48,634 nucleotides of DNA from JBCAWW01 sp039024315 (GTDB lineage: Bacteria > Bacteroidota > Bacteroidia > J057). Shown here piece by piece: positions 25,922-33,744 of this stretch. Within the stretch, counting starts at the first letter, position 1. The number at the start of each line of letters is the position of its first letter. The notes beneath the pieces are model-generated. The model was not told the DNA's origin. It saw only the letters and a list, made by a program, of their open reading frames with translations, and searched no databases. Where the stretch lies: contig JBCCQN010000037.1 in assembly GCA_039024315.1 (NCBI GenBank), forward strand, positions 1 through 48,634. Direction: 5' to 3'. A program made the translations under genes and the position numbers.

Positions 25922-25934
25922 GATTAACTTGAAT

Positions 25935-27113
25935 CTATACTTTTTCGATCACCAAGGCACTAGCACCACCACCACCATTACAAATAGCAGCGAGACCGAG
26001 TGAACCACCTTTGGCTTCTAGAACCCCGTTGAGGGTCGTCAAAATACGTGCGCCAGAGGCTCCCAAGGGGTGTCCCAAAGAAACCGCACCGCCGTGAAGG
26101 TTGACTTTATCTTCGGTCAAACCCAGCACTTTGTTGTAAGCCATAGCTACTACGGAAAAAGCTTCGTTGACTTCAAAGTAGTCGATATCTGCTAGTTTAA
26201 GACCGGCGCGATCCAAAGCTTTGGGCGTTGCCAAAGTAGGCGCTGTGGTAAACCATTCAGGCTCTTGAGCAGCGTCGGCAAAGCCACGAATTTTTGCGAT
26301 TGGCTTGAGGCCATATTTTTTGACCGCAGTTTCGCTCGCTAGGATGATCGCACTCGCACCATCATTGATAGTAGAGGCATTGGCGGCCGTAACCGTACCA
26401 TCTTTGGTGAAAGCAGGTCGCAGAGCGGGGATCTTTTCAAACTTAACCTTTTTGTACTCTTCGTCTTCACTGACCACCAATGGGTCTCCTTTACGCTGAG
26501 GCACTTCTACTCCTACGATCTCGCTTTTGAAAGCACCTGAAGAGGTCGCATGTGCCGCCCTTTCATAAGATTGAATCGCATAGGCATCTTGCTCTTCGCG
26601 GCTAAAACCGTATTTAGTAGCGGTATTATCAGCGCAAACTCCCATGGCGAACTGGTTGTAAACATCAACGAGGCCATCTTTTTGCAGCCCATCGACAATT
26701 TCACCACCGCCAAATTTGTGGCCCCAGCGAGCCTTTGGGATGTAATAAGGAATAGAAGACATGTTTTCCATCCCTCCGGCCACGATGATATCGCCATGAC
26801 CTAGCATGATACTCTGAGCGGCAAACATCACCGACTTCAAACCAGAGGAGCAGACCTTGTTTACGGTTGTACAAGGTACATTATGACCGATCCCTGCATA
26901 GATCGCGGCCTGACGAGCAGGCGCCTGACCGAGATTAGCCGAGCAGACATTGCCCATAAAAACTTCGTCAACATGGGCCGCATCCACATTGGCCGCCGCC
27001 AAGGCACCTTTGATGGCGTTGGCACCGAGTTTCGGAGCAGGAATGTTTGATAAAATACCGCCAAAACTACCCATGGGCGTTCGTACGGCAGAAATGATAT
27101 ATACTTCGTTCAT
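25935..27113 (-). CDS. Thiolase (acetyl-CoA C-acyltransferase)
   Basis: The start is the ATG at 27113 (MNEVYIISAVRTPMGSFGG), the usual thiolase N terminus; an ATG 51 bases upstream only adds an unlikely leader. The 392-residue enzyme has the acylated Cys88 in NKVCSSGLKS, the His348 motif GHPLGASGAR and the catalytic Cys378 in CNGGGG. It condenses two acetyl-CoA or cleaves 3-ketoacyl-CoA; direction cannot be told. It lies 69 bases after the KAS III-like gene on the same strand, so the two may act in one pathway. Confidence 0.95.
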   Translation of the reverse strand: MNEVYIISAVRTPMGSFGGILSNIPAPKLGANAIKGALAAANVDAAHVDEVFMGNVCSANLGQAPARQAAIYAGIGHNVPCTTVNKVCSSGLKSVMFAAQSIMLGHGDIIVAGGMENMSSIPYYIPKARWGHKFGGGEIVDGLQKDGLVDVYNQFAMGVCADNTATKYGFSREEQDAYAIQSYERAAHATSSGAFKSEIVGVEVPQRKGDPLVVSEDEEYKKVKFEKIPALRPAFTKDGTVTAANASTINDGASAIILASETAVKKYGLKPIAKIRGFADAAQEPEWFTTAPTLATPKALDRAGLKLADIDYFEVNEAFSVVAMAYNKVLGLTEDKVNLHGGAVSLGHPLGASGARILTTLNGVLEAKGGSLGLAAICNGGGGASALVIEKV

Positions 27114-27182
27114 TTTAATGAGGTGAAGATAAGTTTTAGATGAGGGGCGAGGAGAAATCTCCACGGCGCAAAGTTAGGACTT

Positions 27183-28172
27183 CTAAAACTTAAAAGCGAC
27201 ACTAGAAAAGGTCAAACCACTCCCTGACCCAATCATAAAGATCCAATCTCCAGGCTTAATTTTGCCTGCCTCTAAGGCCAAATGGAAAGCGGTCGGAATA
27301 CAGGCCGAACCTGTATAGGCTCGATCGTGCATGGCTGTATGTGCATGACTATGAGGGACTTGTAGTATGTCCATAGTCGATCGAATGGTATTGATATTGA
27401 TCTGAGTCAGAAGGTAATGCTGGACCTCATCAGGGCGGATATCTAAGCGTTCGCAGAGCATTTTGGTCATGTGCGACCAAACTTGCAAATTTAGCTCTGG
27501 CGGAAAGCGATAGTTAATTTTTAGGTATTGGCGATCCTCGTTCAAGCTCTCTTGATTGAGGGGATGCTTGGTCCCGCCGCCATAGATTCCCATGCCATCG
27601 TGATACTGGCCAAGCGTGAGTAGTTCACTCCCCATGAGACCTCTTTGGCTATTTTCTTCTGCTTGCAAAACGATAGCCCCTGCGCCGTCGGCATAAAGAG
27701 TAACGGTCTTCTTATCCTTTGGATTGAGGTATTTACTCATGGCGTATGCCCCAATGACGAGCACATTTTTATAGCGTTCATCAGTACGAATGTATTTAGC
27801 CCCTACGTCCATAGCTGTAACAAAACCAGCGCAGGCGGCATTGAGGTCAAAGGTCCCAGCATGTTCGGCTTTAAGTCGGTATTGCACCACTGCCGCGGTA
27901 GAAGGGGTCAAGTATTCTGGTGTATCCGTTGCCACAATGATCAGATCTAGATCCTTGCCAATCAATCCCGCGTTTTTTAAAGCCTCTTCGGCTGCATAAA
28001 CGCAAATGTCGGCAGTGGATTCATCTTCCTCACACCAACGACGCTCACAGATCTCCAGATGTTCTCGCAACCAAGTATCTACATCCTCTCCTAATAATTC
28101 GTTGAAATAACGATTGGGCAGGACTCTCTTGGGGGCGTAGATACCCGAAGCTTTTATGATTGCATTACGCAT
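27183..28172 (-). CDS. KAS III (FabH)-like enzyme with altered catalytic triad
   Basis: The 329-residue thiolase-fold protein has the nucleophile Cys114 in DLNAACAGF and the typical GAxxxS/YADGAGAIVL segments. In canonical FabH the other two catalytic residues are His in HQAN and Asn in GNTSAASIP. Here the first motif reads LLTQININ (Thr256 in place of His) and the second RAYTGSACIP (Tyr286 in place of Asn). Decarboxylative condensation by the textbook mechanism is therefore doubtful; acyl transfer or a different condensation is possible. I believe similar YTGSAC proteins exist in other Bacteroidota, so this may be a distinct subfamily. Neighbour: thiolase downstream. Confidence 0.88.
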   Translation of the reverse strand: MRNAIIKASGIYAPKRVLPNRYFNELLGEDVDTWLREHLEICERRWCEEDESTADICVYAAEEALKNAGLIGKDLDLIIVATDTPEYLTPSTAAVVQYRLKAEHAGTFDLNAACAGFVTAMDVGAKYIRTDERYKNVLVIGAYAMSKYLNPKDKKTVTLYADGAGAIVLQAEENSQRGLMGSELLTLGQYHDGMGIYGGGTKHPLNQESLNEDRQYLKINYRFPPELNLQVWSHMTKMLCERLDIRPDEVQHYLLTQININTIRSTMDILQVPHSHAHTAMHDRAYTGSACIPTAFHLALEAGKIKPGDWIFMIGSGSGLTFSSVAFKF

Positions 28173-28242
28173 ATTTCCCTTTTGCTATTTAAAGTTAGCC
28201 AAACTTTCTTTTATATTTCACCATATTTTAGCGCGCAACCTT

Positions 28243-29376
28243 ATGAAAAACACATTTGTCATTTTGTGGCTAATCGCCATGCCATACCTCCTTTTGGGCC
28301 AAGATTTCCAAGCAGGTACCATCGTTTTTGGTGAGGGAGATAGTCTAGATTGTGAATACCAAGCTCAGTTTTCTTGGAAAGAAGAGCCTTTTTTGCTGTA
28401 TCAGGATCCTAGTAGTAATCAGCTTAAGCGCATACCTGCATCTGAGCTGATCGCCTTTGGTAATCTTGAAGAAGGTTATTGGCATATTTCGAGGCAACTT
28501 GCAATGGAAATAGATCGTAAGGTCGAGACCCGCTGGTTATTTCTACAAAGCATCCTCCTAGGAAGGGTTAGTCTCTACAAGGTCAAGGATGATAAATTTA
28601 CGGAGCATTTCTATATTGAAAATTCAAGCGGCGAAATCGCTGAGTTAATCAACCGATCCTATCAAGAGCTTGATGCCGCCAGAATCACTCGTACCCGATT
28701 CGATTATGCCTATTTGCCGACCCTGCAAAAATCTCTTATGGGTTGTATGGAGCTAGTCAAAAACGTCAACGACTATGCGTTCACCGAAGGTGCTCTCACC
28801 CAAGCTGTCATCGATTATCATCACTGCTTAGAGGCACCGTATCAAAAAATGATATCGCCACCTAGTCCTTTCCAATGGCCACAAATTGGGCTTAAGGCTG
28901 CCTATACAACTCCTTTTGCTAGCTCCTTGCCCACTGCCAATGGTAATAGAAATGGTTGGGAGGCCGGCCTTTCCATCCGCTGGCAAATCCCCAAAACCCA
29001 CGGCCGTTTTGCCTTACAAATTGATGGGATCTATCACCGAGCTTTGCGCCTAGCGCAAGTGAGTGATCAAGCCTTTTTGGCTCCTTTCAATACCTTCAGA
29101 ATCAGTCCTATCCTCCAACATCAATTTCACTGGTCCGACCATAGTGTGTTCTATAATGTTGGTTATGACTGGATCCTATTTGGGCAAAATGACGCGCTCA
29201 GCTACCCTGATTTTCGAGAAGTCGGCTATTTGCGTTGGGAGTCCAATCCTAAACTGTTTTTTGGTAGTTTGGGCTACATTTACCATGCTAAGAATGGGCA
29301 TTTATTTCAGTTTGAAAGTAGGATTCGTTTCCGTCAGTTTATGATGATTAGCCTCGGTACAAGTTTTTATTGGTGA
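28243..29376 (+). CDS. Putative outer-membrane protein, paralogue 1
   Basis: The start is the ATG at 28243 (signal MKNTFVILWLIAMPYLLLGQ). The 377-residue protein has an N-terminal module (QAGTIVFGEGDSLDCEYQ, then ASELIAFG and WLFLQSILLGRVSLY), a helical middle with conserved Cys residues, and a C-terminal half of alternating hydrophobic and aromatic strands ending in SLGTSFYW. A terminal aromatic is typical of outer-membrane barrels, so a small barrel is likely. The next gene is clearly a paralogue in tandem. I do not recognise a named family. Confidence 0.7.
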   Translation: MKNTFVILWLIAMPYLLLGQDFQAGTIVFGEGDSLDCEYQAQFSWKEEPFLLYQDPSSNQLKRIPASELIAFGNLEEGYWHISRQLAMEIDRKVETRWLFLQSILLGRVSLYKVKDDKFTEHFYIENSSGEIAELINRSYQELDAARITRTRFDYAYLPTLQKSLMGCMELVKNVNDYAFTEGALTQAVIDYHHCLEAPYQKMISPPSPFQWPQIGLKAAYTTPFASSLPTANGNRNGWEAGLSIRWQIPKTHGRFALQIDGIYHRALRLAQVSDQAFLAPFNTFRISPILQHQFHWSDHSVFYNVGYDWILFGQNDALSYPDFREVGYLRWESNPKLFFGSLGYIYHAKNGHLFQFESRIRFRQFMMISLGTSFYW

Positions 29377-29462
29377 TTAATCAAGCAGTAGAAAGGATTT
29401 GATTTTGATTGAAAAGATCTCCGCGGCAAAAAATGCTCGCTTTCTAAGCTTTTTATACTTTA

Positions 29463-29470
29463 TACCTTTG
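29463..29470 (+). promoter_or_regulatory. Possible Bacteroidota -7 element
   Basis: TACCTTTG matches the TAnnTTTG consensus exactly, 47 bases before the paralogue 2 start. No TTG is seen at the right upstream distance, so the call is weak. Confidence 0.3.
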
Positions 29471-29517
29471 TCAAAAGCGGCAACGCTAACCTTTAATTCT
29501 CAATCATAGCACCCAAG

Positions 29518-30621
29518 ATGAAGTACTTTCTGACGATCTGTTTTTTACTCAGCTGCGTGCATTCTATTCTTGGTCAAGGATTTAAGGAAGGAACCATTGT
29601 CCTACGTAACGGAGATACCCTTAAGTGCTCTTTTGAAATTAAATCGGGCTGGGAGGATGAAGCTTATCTACGCTACTCTCGCCCTGATGATAATTTTGTG
29701 TACAATTTAGAAGCTAGCGACATTGTATCTTTTGGTCATAATGGAGCAGACAAATGGTATGTTTCCCGAAAAGTTCCCATCGGAGGGATTGGTGATGGCC
29801 CAGTTTACCGATGGGTTTTTCTAAATAGTATCCTTGAAGGAAGCATAAGTCTCTATTTTGTTAAATCGAGAATTAATGATACCCGCTATTATATTGAAAC
29901 CGAGGCGGGGGAATTACTTGAATTGATCAAAAATCCCTACTTCCATTATGAGAAGCCTTATAATACAGTCCTTAAAGAAGTCTTGAAAAGATGTCCTGAG
30001 GTCCTCCAAACAGCGGAACAAGTAGCATTTAGAGAAAAAGACTTGGTAAGCCTTTTTACTCAGTATCACCAATGCATCAATGCTTCCTATCAAGTAAAAA
30101 TCGCCAGCCCACAAGGATGGACAAGACCCCGCATTGGCATTAGAGCAGCCCTATCTACCCCTTTTACGACCCTACCTATTGGAGACCGCAATCGATTGGG
30201 TAGTGAACTAGGATTTTCAGTCCGTTTGGGCTTACCAAAGTCTCGGCAAAGGTTTTCGATTCAGATTGATGCTGTAATTCACAATACTTGGGGGTTAGCC
30301 CAAATTCAGGACGATCCGTTTCTCTCTCCCATTCAAATCTACCGGATTAGTCCACTCGTAAGAAAGGATTTACCACTAAAAAGTGGAGCCTTATTTTTTA
30401 ATGGAGGGGTAGATTTGTTTCATTTTGAACGTAATATAGAGTTAAGCCCTCCCTATTTCTCTAGCTTTGGCTTTCTCAGATGGACAGAAATCCCGCGTCA
30501 ACTCATTTTCGGCTTTGGCTATGAAATCCCCCTTCGAGCTGGATTTTCACTTGAGCTAGAAAGCAGAGTGCGTGTGCTGCACTATACCGTTTTGAGTACT
30601 AGTCTAAACCTATATTGGTAA
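29518..30621 (+). CDS. Putative outer-membrane protein, paralogue 2
   Basis: The 367-residue protein has a signal peptide (MKYFLTICFLLSCVHSILGQ) and aligns along its length with the gene before it: GFKEGTIVLRNGDTLKC against DFQAGTIVFGEGDSLDC, RWVFLNSILEGSISLY against RWLFLQSILLGRVSLY, FLSPIQIYRISPLV against FLAPFNTFRISPIL, and a shared terminal YW. This is a tandem duplication that has diverged widely. Its stop is followed directly (TAAATG) by the lytic transglycosylase gene, so those two are probably co-transcribed. Function is unknown; an outer-membrane barrel with a periplasmic N-terminal module is inferred. Confidence 0.7.
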   Translation: MKYFLTICFLLSCVHSILGQGFKEGTIVLRNGDTLKCSFEIKSGWEDEAYLRYSRPDDNFVYNLEASDIVSFGHNGADKWYVSRKVPIGGIGDGPVYRWVFLNSILEGSISLYFVKSRINDTRYYIETEAGELLELIKNPYFHYEKPYNTVLKEVLKRCPEVLQTAEQVAFREKDLVSLFTQYHQCINASYQVKIASPQGWTRPRIGIRAALSTPFTTLPIGDRNRLGSELGFSVRLGLPKSRQRFSIQIDAVIHNTWGLAQIQDDPFLSPIQIYRISPLVRKDLPLKSGALFFNGGVDLFHFERNIELSPPYFSSFGFLRWTEIPRQLIFGFGYEIPLRAGFSLELESRVRVLHYTVLSTSLNLYW

Positions 30622-31356
30622 ATGAAAACTTTTTACCTCCTTTTGGTGATTTTTTTGAGCTGCCAAGTACAGCCTAAAACAACGGATACTCCTGAGGGAG
30701 ATTCTTCTTCTTTACCGCTAGTCGCGGAACGTTCCTCTCCCGATTATTCTATTTGGGATCGTCTATTGCGCCAAGCAGGTCAACAGCACGGCTTAGATTG
30801 GATGTTGGCCAAGGCGGTTATGATCAAGGAGTCTCACTGCGTGGAACGCTATGTCTCCTATGCAGGGGCGGTGGGTTTGATGCAATTAATGCCGCGGGAA
30901 GGTTCTTATTTTAGTACTGCTTATCGTGCCTATCAAAAAGCGCGTAAAGCCTCTGGCCGCATTTACCAAGGTAAATCACAAGAAGATTGGGGGAAATTAT
31001 ACCAAGCAGAATTGTTGGAGATCGCCGCTCTTAGTTCAGTAGATAGTATCTATCAGCTCGACCGTCGTTTTGACCCTGCCTACAATATTGATGAAGGTAC
31101 TCGCCAGCTAGCCGGTGACTTTCATTTTTTTCGCTCTCGCGGTCATGGCCCTTATACCAGTCAGATACTGGCGATTGCGGCTTACAATGCGGGGCGCTAC
31201 GCTGTGATGAGCGATAAGCAGCATCCTCAGCGAGATCACATCCCCATCAATAAACAAACAGAGCTATATGTAGCTGGGGTACAAAAGATTTACTTGGCTT
31301 TGCAGTCGGGCAAAGGACAGCTGCTTGAGCATGATTGGTACTTATTGAAGCTATAA
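30622..31356 (+). CDS. Lytic transglycosylase (SLT/MltE-like) lipoprotein
   Basis: The 244-residue lipoprotein has a very short signal with Cys14 (VIFLSCQ). The SLT domain (about 55-230) has catalytic Glu70 in MIKESHC, then GAVGLMQLMP and AIAAYNAG, the three standard motifs. It cleaves the glycan strands of peptidoglycan to 1,6-anhydro products at the cell envelope. The start codon abuts the stop of paralogue 2, a context suggesting wall remodelling around that envelope protein. A divergent hairpin-repeat copy (30715-30732) lies in the linker after the lipid anchor. Confidence 0.9.
   Translation: MKTFYLLLVIFLSCQVQPKTTDTPEGDSSSLPLVAERSSPDYSIWDRLLRQAGQQHGLDWMLAKAVMIKESHCVERYVSYAGAVGLMQLMPREGSYFSTAYRAYQKARKASGRIYQGKSQEDWGKLYQAELLEIAALSSVDSIYQLDRRFDPAYNIDEGTRQLAGDFHFFRSRGHGPYTSQILAIAAYNAGRYAVMSDKQHPQRDHIPINKQTELYVAGVQKIYLALQSGKGQLLEHDWYLLKL
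30715..30732 (-). repeat. Divergent hairpin repeat, 5-base loop (inside transglycosylase gene)
   Basis: Read on minus it is ACGTT then CCGC-GACTA-GCGG; encodes part of LPLVAERSS. Confidence 0.45.
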
Positions 31357-31357
31357 C

Positions 31358-31500
31358 TTAGATACTCTCGATATAGATCTCACCACTCAGATCACTCAAT
31401 TGTAGCTGGAAGTAGGCAAAGCCCATCACCAAGCTTTCTAGCGGTTGATGGAGCAGAGCCTGAACGGCCCCTCTGGTATGCAAAGTATGCCCAACTCCAA
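31358..31500 (-). pseudogene. Possible 3' remnant of a lost gene
   Basis: About 47 minus-strand codons without a start end at a TAA at 31358-31360. They read VGVGHTLHTRGAV..., then HQPLESLVMGFAYFQLQL and DLSGEIYIESI, which looks like a real C terminus. The frame is blocked upstream by a TGA beside the repeat copy at 31514. No family is recognised; it may be chance. Confidence 0.3.
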
Positions 31501-31513
31501 CTCAACCAATTAT

Positions 31514-31619
31514 AAAGTACTCAGACAATAGTGTTCAGTATTAAGACCTAGGAATATTGGACTATATGGTTCGGCAGAACCGTTTTTATCGGTACTACAT
31601 ACTTTTTACTCTGTACTTA
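31514..31619 (+). repeat. 105-base intergenic element, copy 3
   Basis: It contains AAGTACTCAGACAATAG at the left, GACCTAGG, a perfect central hairpin GGTTC-GGCA-GAACC (31568-31581) followed by GTTTTT, and ACTTTTTACTCTGTACTT at the right. The outer ends form an imperfect inverted repeat. Confidence 0.85.
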
Positions 31620-31757
31620 GGCACAAGTTTGACTCAGGCACAAATCGTTTATGAGCTGGTACGTCTAGAAAAAGTAATGGCGACCACTGATCGTAGAGAT
31701 CATTGGACCCATTATTATGCTGTGGCTTTAGTTGAGGCTTACACCGGAGCCTGACTT

Positions 31758-32495
31758 TCAGCTACCTTCTTCAAGCGCCTCTTGCCAGCTTTGACCAAAG
31801 TTGATCATTTCTAAGGTAGCGACTGAAAGTTTGTTTTCAAGCTTACCAAATCGCTTACGGTAGTCGTTCATACTACGCCGGATTACTTCTTGGGCCTCTT
31901 CTCGCCCATAAGTATGGGTGATCTCGCAGCGGGGCTCGTCTCCAGTAGAGTCAGGGTTCTCTTTGTAGGTAAGGAAGTAGTGCTTGAGCCGACGAATAAT
32001 CGCTGGCGCACAATCCGAAATATCTCTCCAATCTTCATATACCTCATCTCCTTTCAGGACAGCGATAATTTTGTCATCTGCCTCTCCACCATCGATCATA
32101 CGAAATCCCCCAATCGGAATAGCCGGCACCAAAATATCACCGTGAGTGATGTCTCTCTCGGTAAGCACACAGATATCTAGTGGGTCTCCATCCCCAACGA
32201 TATCTTCCCGACCGGTTTTTTCCATACAGTATGCTGCGACTTCATCCATACAATAGGTTTGCGGGACAAAACCGTAGAGAGCGGGTACGATATTTGAAAA
32301 CTTCTGCGGTCGATCTACCTTAAGATACCCGGTTTTCTTATCTACTTCGTATTTGACTGTATCTGTTGGAACTACCTCAATAAAGGAGGTAACTTCTTCT
32401 GGAGCGTCAGGACCAATTTGTACGCCATGCCAAGGATGGCTTTTGTAGCGAAGGCCGATAAGTTCCCAGAGACGTGTGAGCGTATTTCTTGCCAT
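31758..32495 (-). CDS. ppa: Inorganic pyrophosphatase (family I, soluble)
   Basis: The 245-residue protein carries the family I signature DGDPLD (102-107, followed by ICVL) and other active-site positions such as KYE (48-50) and DR (61-62). It hydrolyses pyrophosphate to two phosphates in the cytoplasm, pulling biosynthetic reactions forward. It is longer than the roughly 175-residue E. coli enzyme, with an N-terminal extension and a C-terminal helix, as in many Bacteroidota versions. It is monocistronic and diverges from serC. Confidence 0.93.
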   Translation of the reverse strand: MARNTLTRLWELIGLRYKSHPWHGVQIGPDAPEEVTSFIEVVPTDTVKYEVDKKTGYLKVDRPQKFSNIVPALYGFVPQTYCMDEVAAYCMEKTGREDIVGDGDPLDICVLTERDITHGDILVPAIPIGGFRMIDGGEADDKIIAVLKGDEVYEDWRDISDCAPAIIRRLKHYFLTYKENPDSTGDEPRCEITHTYGREEAQEVIRRSMNDYRKRFGKLENKLSVATLEMINFGQSWQEALEEGS

Positions 32496-32627
32496 ATTTT
32501 GTATTAACTACTGTGTTTTATTGTCAATTGATTCAAGCTATATGCCACAATACAAAACTTTGGGGTGAAAGGCTACTTTTCGCTTTTGAATTGACCAGAT
32601 CACCGTCTAATTTCACGCATTCTTAGA

Positions 32628-33725
32628 ATGAACGAAAAGATGCCTCGACAAGTGTATAATTTTTCTGCTGGCCCTGCTATGTTACCTCCTGCCGTATTGG
32701 AGCGGGCTCAGTCAGAATTACGGGACTATCAGGGAAGTAGTATGTCTGTAATGGAGATGAGCCACCGAGGAAAGATCTTTGGGGAGATTATCGCCCAGAC
32801 AGAAGCTAACCTACGTAAGCTGATGCAGATTCCCTCAGACTATAAGGTCCTTTTCTTACAAGGTGGCGCTTGGACGCAGTTTTCGATGGTGCCACTCAAT
32901 TTGTTTAGGCGTTCGCTGAAGGCGGACTTCCTAGATACGGGCTCTTGGTCTGCCAAAGCCATTAAAGAAGCCAGCAAGTATGGTACCGCCCGGGTGCTTG
33001 CTTCCTCCAAAGACAAAAACTACACCTACATTCCCCAATGGGAAGAGGTCGAGCTTGATCCAGAGGCAGACTACCTTCATATCACTACCAACAATACGAT
33101 TTACGGGACCCTTTTGCCTTCCTTACCGGAGAACGCTAATGTCCCGCTGGTAGCTGATATGTCATCCAACATTCTGTCCCAAGTATATCGAGTCGAGGAC
33201 TTTGGCCTCATCTACGCTGGCGCCCAGAAAAATATCGGCCCTTCGGGCTTGACCATTGTGATTGTTCGAGAGGATCTCCTTGGCCATGCTTTGGATATCT
33301 GTCCCACTATGCTCAATTATGAAACCCACGCCGACAAAGGCTCTATGTTCAATACGCCTCCAACCTATGCGATTTACCTCGCCGGTTTGGTGTTTGAATG
33401 GGGCTTAGCCCAAGGGGGCATCCCTGCTCTACAGGCCCGTAACAAAGCCAAAGCAAAGCTGCTATATGATTTTTTAGATAGCTCAGACTTTTATCACGCC
33501 AATGTCGCTGAGCCCGATCGTTCGTTGATGAACATTACCTTCCATCTCGAAAATCGAGATTTGGAGAGTGAGCTAGTGGCTCAAACCGAACAAGCAGGCC
33601 TTCTATTCTTAAAGGGCCACCGTTCTGTGGGAGGTCTCAGAGCGAGTATCTACAATGCTATGCCCTTAGCAGGGGTCGAAAGCCTTATCGCTTTTCTCAC
33701 CGAATTTGAACGTAAAAACGCTTAA
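32628..33725 (+). CDS. serC: Phosphoserine aminotransferase
   Basis: The 365-residue class V PLP enzyme begins close to YNFSAGPAMLP, the SerC N-terminal motif, and has PLP Lys201 in AGAQKNIGPSG and a closing HRSVGGLRASIYNAMP. It transaminates 3-phosphohydroxypyruvate in serine synthesis. Either ATG (32628 or 32640) could start it. No serA is in the window. The DUF1015 gene follows after 19 bases, an arrangement I recognise from other Bacteroidota, suggesting co-transcription. Confidence 0.96.
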   Translation: MNEKMPRQVYNFSAGPAMLPPAVLERAQSELRDYQGSSMSVMEMSHRGKIFGEIIAQTEANLRKLMQIPSDYKVLFLQGGAWTQFSMVPLNLFRRSLKADFLDTGSWSAKAIKEASKYGTARVLASSKDKNYTYIPQWEEVELDPEADYLHITTNNTIYGTLLPSLPENANVPLVADMSSNILSQVYRVEDFGLIYAGAQKNIGPSGLTIVIVREDLLGHALDICPTMLNYETHADKGSMFNTPPTYAIYLAGLVFEWGLAQGGIPALQARNKAKAKLLYDFLDSSDFYHANVAEPDRSLMNITFHLENRDLESELVAQTEQAGLLFLKGHRSVGGLRASIYNAMPLAGVESLIAFLTEFERKNA

Positions 33726-33744
33726 TCAATAAAATTAAACCCCA

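Larger units (their letters stand above)
25609..25934. other. Convergent intergenic region with repeat and terminator
   Basis: The 326 bases between the convergent DUF4349 and thiolase genes hold copy 2 of the 105-base element (25629-25757) and a strong terminator (25887-25921). The remaining roughly 130 bases show no coding frame. Confidence 0.8.
31357..31757. other. Convergent intergenic region with gene remnant and repeat
   Basis: The 401 bases between the transglycosylase and pyrophosphatase genes hold a possible minus-strand gene remnant (31358-31500), copy 3 of the 105-base element (31514-31619) and about 135 bases open on plus to 31754. That plus frame starts inside the repeat and I do not consider it a real gene. 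Confidence 0.6.

Noticed and set aside
31557..31754. Plus-strand open frame of 65 codons
   Set aside because: Its first third lies inside copy 3 of the 105-base element, and the remainder has no recognisable family, start signal or partner.
32908..32927. GCGTT-CGC-TGAAG-GCG in serC
   Set aside because: Only three stem pairs with a 5-base loop; not distinguishable from chance.
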